A DNA stretch of 64,000 bases from Motacilla alba alba. Its lineage: Eukaryota > Chordata > Aves > Passeriformes > Motacillidae. Below the pieces are notes generated by a model. It had not been told where the DNA came from. It saw only the letters and a program-made list of their open reading frames with translations, and ran no database searches. The position numbers and the translations under genes are program-made. Within the stretch, counting starts at the first letter, position 1. Each line of letters begins with the position of its first letter. Location: the NCBI RefSeq assembly GCF_015832195.1, contig NC_052028.1, forward strand, positions 1,097,501-1,161,500, in the 5' to 3' direction. Shown here piece after piece: positions 39,001-50,000 of this stretch.

Positions 39001-42000
39001 TACCTGGGGGGTTTCCTGGCCTCTAGTGATGACTCTGCTCCCAGCAGGGTTTCGGTCCAAGATGGAGAGCTGGAAATATTTATTGATTGTGGGATGATTG
39101 TGAGAGTTCAGTTGGGTTTTGTTGGTTTTTTTTTTTTTAGGAAATAATGAGCTCTACCAAGTCCTTTGCTCTGCATTCAGCCCCTTAGCTATAGCACTGT
39201 TTTGGACTGAAAAGATACTGTGTCTCTACATTTCTTCTGGCACAGACCTCAACCTTGTCTAGTGTCTCTTATGGCTGGAGAGTTATCCCAAACTAATTAT
39301 CCCCACCTTGGTTTCTTTTATGTGGTGCCAAAGAGCTCTGGCCTGTTACTGAGACTACAGTTTATCAAAAATACAAATAGATCTCCGTTCTTAAAATCAG
39401 CTTTTGAGGCGTGCTGCTGGTAAGAGAAATCTTTGAGCTATTTAGCTGTATTTATTTTGCTCATCTAAAGAATCAAGAAGCATCATAATGTTTAAATGTG
39501 AAAAACAGTCATTAGGTTAACTTTTGGAGCTGGCAATAGTGCAGGTATTAGCAATATACTGTCTAAAAAAATACATGTGGCCTTATATCAAATGGCTAAA
39601 TATTAAATTTAATGTTGGGTTTTTTCCCTTCCATCTATTCCTTTAGGTAACAACACTGGTTAACACCAGCAACAAGGGCCCTTCCAATAAAAAGCGAGGC
39701 CGTTCTAAAAAGGCTCATGTCTTGGCTGCTTCAGTTGAACAAGCAACAGAGAATTTCCTGGAGAAAGGAGACAAAATTGCAAAGGAGAGCCAGTTCCTGA
39801 AGGAGGAGCTGGTGGCAGCCGTGGAAGATGTTCGCAAGCAAGGTAAGAGTGTGGGTCTGTCTGATGGCCTCTCAAACTGTGGCTCTTCAGAGCAAGTGGA
39901 ACCATTCCCATTTCTCTTTGCTGCTCTTTCTAATGACAGTGCCTCTCAACTTGTGGGTTCTTAGCTTGCCTGGCTGGCATCCCTGAGCAGTAATGTAACT
40001 GGCTAGGTCTGGAAATTGGATGTCCCAAGCAGAGATTAAGAAGAGAAGCAGAAGGGCTAATTCTTTGAAGAGCATTTAAAAACTCAGTTTAGGCTCAAAA
40101 GTGAATGTGCTCCCTGCAGCTGCCTGAATTTTATGGGACTATGTCTGAAATATGTCAATAACTTTTCAATATCTGCCTGTATACAGACCAGCACTGTAGG
40201 AGGAAGAGCCAAGTGTTGACTCAACAGAGATGTGTTTCTTGAATATGTGAAATGTAAACAACAACAAACAGAATGTGAAGACCTTGATTAAATATTCCAG
40301 GCTTCCTTCCTCACATCTAATGTTGATTTTTATAATTTTCTTTTTTACTTTCTTGGAGCAGACCTGCAAGAAAAGCCTATGGAGCTGACTTACTCTAAAA
40401 TATGCACTAGTAAATATTGTTGCTCATAAATCATTTATCATTCTTCCAGTCATGAGTCTTTTCTATGCTTCAGTGAAACCCAGTCAAGTGGTATTAATGG
40501 TGACGGCTGCTGCTGCAAAAAGGGGAAAACTCATTAGCATTAATTACTTGTTTGTAGCTGAAGTTGCAGAGTGGTGAAATATTAGTTGGAAATGGTTCTA
40601 AGTTCTGGATGAGCCTGGCTGATAGACCAAAGAAAGATCAAGGTAAGAAGGCTGCAATATAAGGGGCTAATTGAGTTGGCTTAATTTAACAACAACAAAC
40701 AGTAAGAGAGCCCCCTTTGACTCCAAGCTTTAATTGTTGGTGCTCAACTGCTGCTAAGTTGAGAGTTAGTGCTCATCTGTGGGTGCCTCCAAATTGCTCA
40801 GTGATGCTGGTGAGAGGGAGCTCTACTCAGCCCTTGGGATTGAAAACATCCCTGAGCTGGATTTGTAGCTGAATATTGCAGTGAGAGGCTGGTGGGAAGG
40901 AGAGACTGATAAAAAACCTTCCAGATAACCCTTTCCTATGTTTCTTGGCTCCTTCTTGGTTCTGAGACTACACATAGGCTTGATACCAAAACCTCCCTGC
41001 TCTGTTGGGTTTGACAGAGGAGGTGAAGCTCATAACTGAGGTGCTGGAGTGGAATAACTTCCCACCTTAATGTTGCTTCACTTCTTCCTCCCTTTTTGCT
41101 GTTTGCAGCTTGTGTGGGTTCTGGTGTAGCAGGGGTGGCTGTGCCTGTTTCCTCAGGCTGGTGGGTGGTCAAACTGCAGTGAATCTCCTGGACACAGGTG
41201 GTGCTCACCATGCTCTGTGGGGACACCATTGCATCACAGCTCAGGGTCAAAGCTGTGCCGCATCATGGGGCCAGTGTTTGGCCAGGTTTAGCAGAGCAGC
41301 TCTTGGTGAAGAAATTAAAAGTCAAACTAGCCTTTGAGGAAAGGAGAAGCAAGTGGTGAAAAATGAGCTAGAACAGAGGGAAGAGTTATTGCTGCCAGTG
41401 CCCAGGAGGATTGCAGTTCTCAGCAGTGCTAGTAACAGCAGGGAGATACAACCTCCCAATGCATGTGATTGTGTACACTCTGTGCACCTCAGAAGCTTCC
41501 CCGTATTGTGTCAGACCAGTTGAATTTGTGAACTGGAGAAACAAGGAAAGTGGGATGCAAAGCCTGTACATGTACTCGGCAAATCTTTTGCAACAGGGAC
41601 ATGAGTGGAGAGGAGAATTTGGGCGTTGTGGTCAGCAGCAGGGTGATGATGAGCTGGCAGTGGGATTATGGATGTAGAGCACAATTAATCTTCAGTGGAG
41701 GACAGGAAAATAGCATTAATAATGCCTCTATTTAGAGTAGGGAGAGGTTTAGTTACCATAATAAAAAAAGATGAATGAATGTAGACAGGGATTATGAAGA
41801 TGATTAGGACAATAGATAACTTGTCTCATCAGAGAAAATTAAAAAAATTTTTTTTAGCCTAGCAAGAAGAAGATTGAGAGAGTACATGATTTTAGTGAGC
41901 ATGCTTGTTCATAAAATCCCATTTGTTGGGGGTAAAAACAAAGAACTGAAAAGAGCTATTTTGAATGAATAATAGCATGGCTGCCTACTAAATCAATGTA

Positions 42001-44049
42001 AGTGGATCTTCAAAATCTTCTTGTTTTTTACCATGGAAGAATAAATTACAGCAAGTAACTTAATGAAATATCCTACAGTAGGATTCCTGGCCCTTTAAAA
42101 CTTTGTACTTTTGATTCCTTATAAAGTAATGAAACTTTTTAAGGTTTTGAGCAGAAAAGTGGAGATAAGGAATCAAAGTGTTTTTCAGAATAGATCCCTC
42201 TGTGGTTATTGAAAAGACTTGGTATTTGGAAAGCATTTGATGTGAGCATCTTGAATTTCAGCATTGCTGTAGTGTTTGTTGCAGGCATTTCTGCCATCAG
42301 AGGTTTGCTGGATAACAGAAGGTGCAGCGCTGGTCCTGCCCAGCTCCTCTGGTGCTGTTGGGAGGTGTTTTAGAACTTAACCAATCCCTTACCCAGGTGC
42401 TTGGCACTGAGGCAGCTTCCAAACTGGGCTCCAAACAAGAGGGAGATTTCTTTTGGGTCACACTAGCAGGGCTGTTCCTGATTCCCTGGAATGTTGATGG
42501 CTACAGCTCTCTGTCTCTGTATCTGCATGTGAGCGTGGGGATCCAGGGAATTCACTGTGCTCTCCTGTTGTGTGTCTTCTATGGCAACTTTACATAACAG
42601 ACCAAAAATTAACGCTTAACATTGAAAAGTCTAAGCCTGTGTATAGGGCTTGAGGTAAGAGAAGGAATGAATGTTTTGATGGCTCAGGTTGCAAATGCAG
42701 GGGAATGAACCAACTGATTCAGCTCTGTGTCCTTCTGCTTTGTCCTTCTAAGTGAAGGGTTCTTCAGAACTGATCAGTGAGATGAATTATGAAAGAGGAA
42801 AACAGTATCTTCAACTGTACATCACAGAGGATGTCTGACTTCAGGATTTCCAAGGAGCAAGAGGAGGCCAGTTGTGGAACATCTCAAAGTTAAATACTGA
42901 ATTCTTCTTGTAAAATTCAACTTCAAAATCCTGTTGTGACCAGTTAGCTAAATTTCTTAGAAAGGTACAATGAGTTCAGTTGGTTTCCTGCAACAAAGCC
43001 TTAGGAGTGTGCCACTTTGAAAAGCCATAACCTGAGGGAGCTCCGAGGTGGCTGTTGGCAAACTGTACGAGTGTTGTAGGCAGTATATGGATTTAATTGA
43101 AGACAAGATTAAGGAATTATCAGAAGCTTTTGTTGCCATAAGTATCAACTCCTGTGTTGATATGGCAAAAGGTGGTGTGGGGCTTCATCCGTTAGAGCAG
43201 AAAGCCGTGACAGCCCGTTGTGACGCTGCTGGTGGGTGTTGAAGGTGGCATTATTGGTGAGATAGGACTTCAGTATCCAGAACAGTAGAGACTTGAAACT
43301 CTGATTTCCTGCTTGCCTTCATTTGGTGGGGAATGGCAATCTCTGGGGAAGTGTGGTGGGGTGCTGTGAGCAGGAGGGAATGGCCTGGTAGCACTGGTGT
43401 GTCCCTGGCACAAGCAGCCTGGGGCCAGCTCTGAGCTGAAGTGCTGAAGGGTGTGAGGTGATGTGTGGGCACGAATGCCCAGCTTGGCAGAGGAGCAGCA
43501 GTGCCAGCGTGTCCTGGGTGTGTCCTGCCCGCTGCTGTGCCCTTCTATCTGTGGTGTGGAGCAAGTTCTGCCCACAGTTATCCTGTTCCACGCTGGGAGC
43601 AGGGTTAATGGTGCTGCCTGGAAGTGTTGTCACACCCTGTGGGCTTGGGGGAAAGAGACTGGAAAATGGGAATTTTCTTTTGGTGTATTGGAGTCTGACC
43701 ATTTCTAAAATGGCCTTTGTTCCATTAGCTCTAAGTGAATTCTTAGTGCTTTATTGACATGATCATAGGATGGCTACTGTTGCCTCTTCTTTTCTCAGCT
43801 CTGTTTTATTTTCTTTTCCTTCTAATACCTAATGAGGATCTAAGGTTATATTGGAGAAACAGACTACTCATGTAAGAATTTGTACCAGCTTTATAACCCG
43901 AGTCTCACGGTTGGACTCCTCTCCACTGTTATTTTAACTCTTAAAATCTTTCTTCCAGAGGATCCCCTTGGAACTGCTGATGTGCACACACAGTGCAGTA
44001 CCTGCATATTGAAGCTAGGCCAGAGTGGTCTCTTGCCCTTTGAATCCAG
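32763..44049 (-). CDS. Unrecognised antisense gene interleaved with CTNNA1 (partial model)
   Basis: Proposed minus-strand gene with four supported coding segments, in transcription order 44049-44002, 39069-39004, 37171-37066 and 33013-32763. Together they encode about 156 residues and a stop. Intron phases are 0, 0 and 1 and match at each junction; one codon (Glu) is built across the last. All introns are GT-AG. The segments lie in CTNNA1 introns 3, 2, 1 and 1, so the transcript would run antisense through CTNNA1 exons 2 and 3. Composition is protein-like (Tyr, Trp, Arg, Pro, Thr rich; no signal peptide or membrane helix). I recognise no family. Short Pro/Tyr-rich proteins of sperm and ciliary microtubules look similar, which is inference. 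The start codon is not identified. Confidence 0.5.
37066..37171 (-). CDS. Antisense gene, internal exon (phase 0 to 1)
   Basis: 106 bases bounded on the minus strand by the acceptor CCCACGTCCTCAG and the donor AGAG|GTAAAG. It encodes LYHQSLPKGSTKAGARF, then NPTHTPSPFIRFTFGEYR, and leaves one base that forms GAG (Glu) with the AG at the start of the terminal exon. It lies about 500 bp upstream of CTNNA1 exon 2 on the opposite strand. The frame stays open further upstream (to an ATG at about 37,305), so a start within this exon, without the acceptor, cannot be excluded. Confidence 0.55.
37673..37779 (+). CDS. CTNNA1: CTNNA1 exon 2, start codon exon
   Basis: The acceptor is TTCTTCTGGCAG and the donor CACAG|GTAGGA. 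ATG is at 37675-37677, two bases into the exon, and 35 codons follow, ending in phase 0. The encoded N-terminus contains NFKWDPKSLEIRTLAVERLL, which is diagnostic of alpha-catenins. The first ten residues (MTAVTAANVN) match the epithelial paralogue, which as I recall starts MTAV in mammals, and not the neural form. This region precedes the beta-catenin-binding helices of the N-terminal vinculin-homology domain. The start is fixed by family alignment and by the short untranslated segment. Confidence 0.97.
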
Positions 44050-47000
44050 CTAAAAGAACTACCCCAGGATACTTTCCCTTTATAAAAGAAGTCTGAAAGT
44101 CAGCTTCCCTTAATTGGCAGAAATGTATATATATGCAACAACTTTAAATATAATCTGCTTTTAATTTTGGGAAGCTGGTTATCTTTTGACACCCTGACAG
44201 GCTGTTTGAAACTCACTAAATCTTTTAAAATCTCTTGTTAAAATAAATAGGAATAGTATTTTATTTTATGACTGGCTTGAAAGGTTGCAGTTTAAGAGTT
44301 GGGTAGAGGATAATTTTGGCTTTTAACTTTGTTAGCAATTTCTGAGTTTCACGTGAAGCAAGTGGCCTCTTCAATAAGTTGTTTTAAATAGAAAATAAAT
44401 GAAAACAATATTTTGGGAGTTGAAAATCTGGGAATTTTATATATAAGTAAATAAGGAAGGAAATATTTGTACTCAGTTTTGGTTCTGGCATATCACAGAA
44501 TGGCCTGGATTGGAAGGGACCTTAAATCCATCCAGTCCCACCCCCTGCCATGGACAGGAACACATTCCACTATCCTAGGGTGCCCCAAGCCTCAGTGTCC
44601 AACCTGGCCTTGGGCACTTCCAGGGATCCAGGTGCAGCCACAGCTTTTTTGGACACCCTGTGGTAGAGCCTGCCCACCCTCCCAGGGAACAATTCCTTCC
44701 CAATATCTCATCTAACCCTACTCTGTTTGAAGCCATTCTCTTTTATTGTGTTGCTTCATGCTCTTGTAAATATATATCCTTAAATCCTGAGATTGTCAAT
44801 GGATTTCATACTTGTGGTGATGACTTTTATTATTAGCCTGTTCCAGAAGGAATAAAGAAAGGGCTATGTCAGCTGTGTTGGGGTTTTGTAATCTCCTGGC
44901 TGTTTGAAGCTCACAGCATTAGTGGTACATCATCTCTCACTCATCTGGAAATCCGGAGTTCTTAACCTCTGTTAAAGTAATGAGTTGTGTTCACCAGAGC
45001 TGGGTAGGGGATAGGTTTGGGTTGATACTCAGAGCTGGCCTGTACTTGGACAGAAGCTTTTTTGATGTGTCCCAGTACAGAAGTAGCATATTTTTATCTT
45101 AAAATGTTATGTGGTGCACTTGATTGTATTATTTAAGATGATGGAAGGGTGTTACATAGCGGGGAGCATTTGAACAAAGTCAAGTATCTTGGTGTGGTTG
45201 CTTGGGCAGGCTGGCAGCTGTTCTTGGGCTGAATTTAGCTGTGAAGGTGTAGAGTGCCTGGGTGGGGGAAACTTCCTGGGCAAGATATTATGTATGGGGA
45301 TGGTTAGCCCCAGGCTCTCCAGCTGTTGGCATTTCTGAGCATATAAAAATAAGCTGTTAAATAAGTGGAGCCTCCTGGGATCGCATCAGGCAGAGATTTT
45401 GGTGCAGCCCTTGCCCTGTTTGGTGTGGGGGGCTCCATGGGACTCACTGTCAGCTGTCACTTGTCAAACGCTGGTGGAGGTTTTTTAGTCTCATCTGAGA
45501 CAGGCTATTTTTATTTTGGCATTTGGCCATATGGACACTTTTTCATACAGGTTTTTGCGAAGCCTCTGAAACAGCACCTAGCTATAGCAATCTGCTTTCT
45601 GGTCATCTCTTGCTGCTTGCAGATCCCTGACCCTGAGGCCCTACCATTTTCTGAACTAAGTCCTAGCTGTTCTCTCAGTGTTTCTGAGATGCAGAGAGAT
45701 GCAAGGATAACAATGTGGATTCCAAAACTTACTGTTGTGTAGGAGCTGTGGTACTGGAAGCTGGCCCAAAAAGTGAGGGAGAAATCCAAAATTTACTCCT
45801 CTGATTATATGCAGGCATTACTTTCATGCTTTGTGAATGCCTTCTGGAGGAATTGCTCTAGCTGTGCAAAGTGGCCTTTGCTTTTCATCGTTAACCAATG
45901 GCATTGTTAGCATCTGAAACCCAAATTCTTTGCTCCTGCACCAGATGCAGCCCCACAGGCTATGAAATGTTGAAGCGTTTTACGAAGCGCTGCCTGGCTT
46001 TGAATTCCAACCAGGGCATATCCAGCCAGGTCATCGCTCCGAGTTGTTTACGGTCCCAGGAGCTGTGGCAGCTCGCTGTGTGTTTACAGGGCTTTCTGCT
46101 GCTTTCTGCTTAACTCCTACACGCACACAAATCAAAGCTTTTGCTCAGACTTTGAAAGCATCGGAGCTTGGGAAATAACTGCAGCCCTGCAAAAGCGGGC
46201 TGAATTCACCTCTCTAGAGAATTCTGGCATGCTGAAACACCTGTACAAATGGAAATAAGGACCAAAGTGTGATTTCCCAGCCCTTCCTCCCTGCACAAAC
46301 CCCTCTGGCCCAATGCCATTCAGTAGCTGTACTCAGAGGTAGCCACATGCGGCATTTACTGTCAGCCGTATTTCACAAAGGTTTTGTTTTAGAGACTCAG
46401 GTTGGCTTAGGAACCTTTCCAGTGGCTGATGCGATGCTGTGTGATGCTGAAGCCAGCCCCTGCTATGCCCCCATGCAGGTGACCTGATGAAGAGTGCGTC
46501 GGGGGAGTTTGCAGATGACCCCTGCTCGTCGGTGAAGCGCGGGAACATGGTGCGGGCAGCGCGCGCCCTGCTCTCCGCCGTCACCCGCCTGCTCATCCTG
46601 GCTGACATGGCCGACGTCTACAAGCTGCTTGTTCAGCTCAAAGTTGTAAGTGAGGGGCTCTGATGTGCCTGGCATGCCGGGGCTGCTCTGCCAGGTGCCC
46701 ACTCTGTGTGTGACCCCGTGGGGCGTGCACTGGCAGCAACTTCCTTCTGCAGTGGGGGGGGTCTGGGGTTTTTCCCTCTCAGCAGAATGTGTGCAGTGGG
46801 CATGTGTCACTCACTTTTATACTCACTCTCAGTAGCTTTTGACATTGAGCTGCACTCTGTTCTGAACTTTTAGTACAGAAACTAACTGAGCCCTGGTCTG
46901 TAGCTGCACGTGAGAGCCAGCTCTTTCATCTTACAGAATTTGGCTTTCTTGTAACCAATACTCCTTTGCAGCTGCTAGGGATGAGTAGCTTCAGCAGGCT

Positions 47001-50000
47001 AAATAAAATGAAAGTGGACTGTTTGAGGAAACCTTTCCTTCCCATGGGCAGCAGGATGGGGGAGTGGTTTGTGCAGAATTTGATGTGAAAGGACATTGGA
47101 TACTGGATCTTCCTTTGCAAATGAGCTTTGAGGACTCTCCTTGTGGCCTTTGGCCACTGCTATGGCCTTGCTAGGGCCCTTGACTCCTTCATGCTCTTTG
47201 CGATGTGTGTTCTTGACTGTCTCAAGTAGCTGCTGACTATGAAATAGTAGCTAAGCACTGTATCCTATTAGCCTTTAAAGTGTCTCTCTTGAAAAAATAA
47301 CAGGGGGCAGAGGAAGATTGCTTTCTCAACTGCCATGAAATACATTCTGAACTACCTCCTGACCTGTGGACTGTATTGCTTGGAAAAATAAGTGAATATA
47401 TATTCTTTTAGGTGGAAGATGGTATCTTGAAACTAAGAAATGCTGGCACAGAGCAGGATTTGGGTATCCAGTACAAAGCCCTCAAACCAGAAGTGGACAA
47501 GCTTAACATCATGGCAGCCAAAAGACAACAGGTATAGTGTGGCCATTTTCTTCTGTGTATTAATTCTTATTTTTCTTTTCCAAAATACCTTGCTACTGCT
47601 CTTGGAAAGTGTCTGTTCTGTTAATACTTTTTACTTTTTTTTTTTTTTTACATTATTGCTGAGTACTTTCGGTTGTGCTCTGCCATGTTAAGGAACTGTG
47701 AGCTTGCCTGGTAAGCAAGGAAAGTGTGCTTGGCTCTAGGGTGCTGCTTCTGATGGAATTTGTTCATAGTAGCATTTGTAAACGTCAGTGTTTTAGGGCT
47801 TTAATGACATGCTGCTGCTTAAGAGCTGCACTTGAGGACAGGAGCTGAGGATGTGTCCCAGTCCTGGGGCACTCTCCACTAGACCCTATTGCTGTTGTGG
47901 TTTGTGCAGATGGACTGAACATGTCCACGTGCACAGGGAGCAAAAGCCATGGCTGGGCCACAGCTACAACTTCCCTGAGGAAGTGAGTGGTGCTGCTCAC
48001 TGGTCTTGCACTGAAATGTCCATTGGAGGAGGAGTTTAAATTCCTGTTTGTTGTGGGTATGTTCTGTGTTTGGATAGCTTGTGCTTGGCCTTAAATTGCA
48101 TGTGAAATTTGTTTTGTTCAACAGCACTGGTGTGACTCATTCTTGAGTAGTTAAGTTTTCAGAAGAAAGCAGAGGTGTGAGCAGTTTAAGTTATCAGAAA
48201 TAGCATAATTCTTTTAGAGCATTTTTTGCCTCTTTGTTCTGTAGATACGTACAAAAAAAAACCTGCTTATGCACCTCTGACACTGCTTGGGTTTTTTTGC
48301 TCAGATTTGTCTTGGAAAATAAGCTGGGTACAGTCAAAAAGGGATTGCCAGTTATGTATCTCAAATCTGATTGCAGTAAATGCGAGTAGGGTTGTGATGG
48401 CAATGCAATAAATGCTCTAAAACTGCTTTGTGATGGATTGTTCCACACTATGGGAAATGGTTGTACAAAATCTGTAAATCTCTGTGCCTGCTTGGAGTGC
48501 CCTCCCTTCTCAGTGTGTACCTTACAGAGGTCACCTATTGCCCATTCATTTTAGAGAGTCTGACAGAATTTTTTTCCCTTTTCTCAGTAAGGCAGTCCTT
48601 GTCTTCATTTTCACTGCCTCTTTGTTAGATTTAAGAGGTAATTTTGAAATGCTGCTGCTGCTGCTAATAACTGTGGTTGTTCCTCCTTTTATAAACTTAC
48701 TGCTTGTGCTGGACTCAGAGGCTTTCTCTGATCATGGTGCTCTGTTCCAAAACAGAGGTGATGGTGCTTTAGAGAATTACAGCACAGAGTGTTTGGGGAA
48801 AAGACTTATGGACTTGCTCACTAATCTTGAATTAGTGGTAATTACAGTCATTGGATTAATTTTGTCTCATTGGAAGTGAACACGAAGTTGAATGAGATGA
48901 TATATTTGTTCTTCTGAAATTAAGTACCTGAGTCTCTTGAGGAGAGTAAGTGCCATCTTCTAGGTGTGATTAAAGAAAACATTCTGGTTGTGAGCCTGAG
49001 AGTTTAAATTAAAGATGATTTTGCTTCTCATCTGCAAGTGCCAGACAGGACAGCTTCTAAAATGCTGGTCCAATGCTACAGAGGAACAAAAATCCAACGT
49101 CAGATTTTGAATTGTGGTGTTGTGAATTGCCCTGCAGTGTTGTTTTTTGGCTTTATGAAGCTGTCGTGTTTTGCAATTAGTTGAGCCCTTAAGGATAGGA
49201 ATACTCAGCAGACAGATTTGAGCAGATTTGAGGCAAAGAACCTGCCTGTCCTTTGAAGATGCGGGGAGACAGTGCGTGGATGTTGAATGTGGGCAATGCT
49301 CTCAAATGCTTTTTTTCCCCCTTTAATTTTCCTAACAGGAGTTGAAAGATGTGGGTCACCGCGATCAGATGGCGGCAGCCAGAGGAATCCTGCAGAAGAA
49401 CGTGCCCATCCTGTACACGGCGTCCCAGGCCTGCCTGCAGCACCCCGACGTCGCTGCCTACAAGGCCAACAGGGACCTGATCTACAAACAGCTGCAGCAG
49501 GCGGTCAGCGGCATCTCCAACGCCGCCCAGGCCACCGCCTCCGACGATGCTGCCCAGCAGCAGGGCGGGGGCGGAGAGCTGGCCTACGCCCTCAACAACT
49601 TCGATGTGAGTCGGAGCCTTGCTGGGAAAAACCCCTCCTGTTTGTTCACCCGGTTTGTTAGCCACAGCTTGCTTTTATTGATATTGCCTGGAAGATAATT
49701 TTCTACTGAAGTGCAGCAAGTTGTCGGCAAAGTAGGCTTTTTTTAAAAAAGCCATTTTCCAAACTAGGGTTGATGGAATATAGAAAGTTACATATGTGGT
49801 TCTTGGTGATGGAAGGCTGTCAAGTTAAACTAGCTCTGAAATAGCAGCCTACTGCTACATTAGATGGTTTGTTTGAAATTGATTATTTCATAATGTATTT
49901 ATGTAATGTATTCTTGGAGGTGACAGAAGTGATTTATTAAAAGTGAATCATGTATTTGGGATTGCTGAAACTACCTCTTGAGAGGAACATGAAGTGGGAA

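Larger units (their letters stand above)
39843..46478 (+). other. CTNNA1: CTNNA1 intron 3
   Basis: 6,636 bp, GTAAGA donor and CCCCCATGCAG acceptor. It holds an antisense CR1 fragment (44493-44750) and the minus-strand exon-like segment 44049-44002, with weaker candidates at 45760-45733 and 46230-46210. I see no other features. Confidence 0.85.

Noticed and set aside
42389..42496. Minus-strand segment with a TGG|GTAAGG donor, considered as an antisense exon
   Set aside because: Phase 0 and open, but its composition is less convincing and it is not needed; 44049-44002 has better borders and joins 39069-39004 in phase.
43891..43929. Minus-strand segment ESNRETRVIKL considered as an antisense exon
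   Set aside because: Weak donor (GTACAA) and poor acceptor without a pyrimidine tract; the frame closes just upstream.
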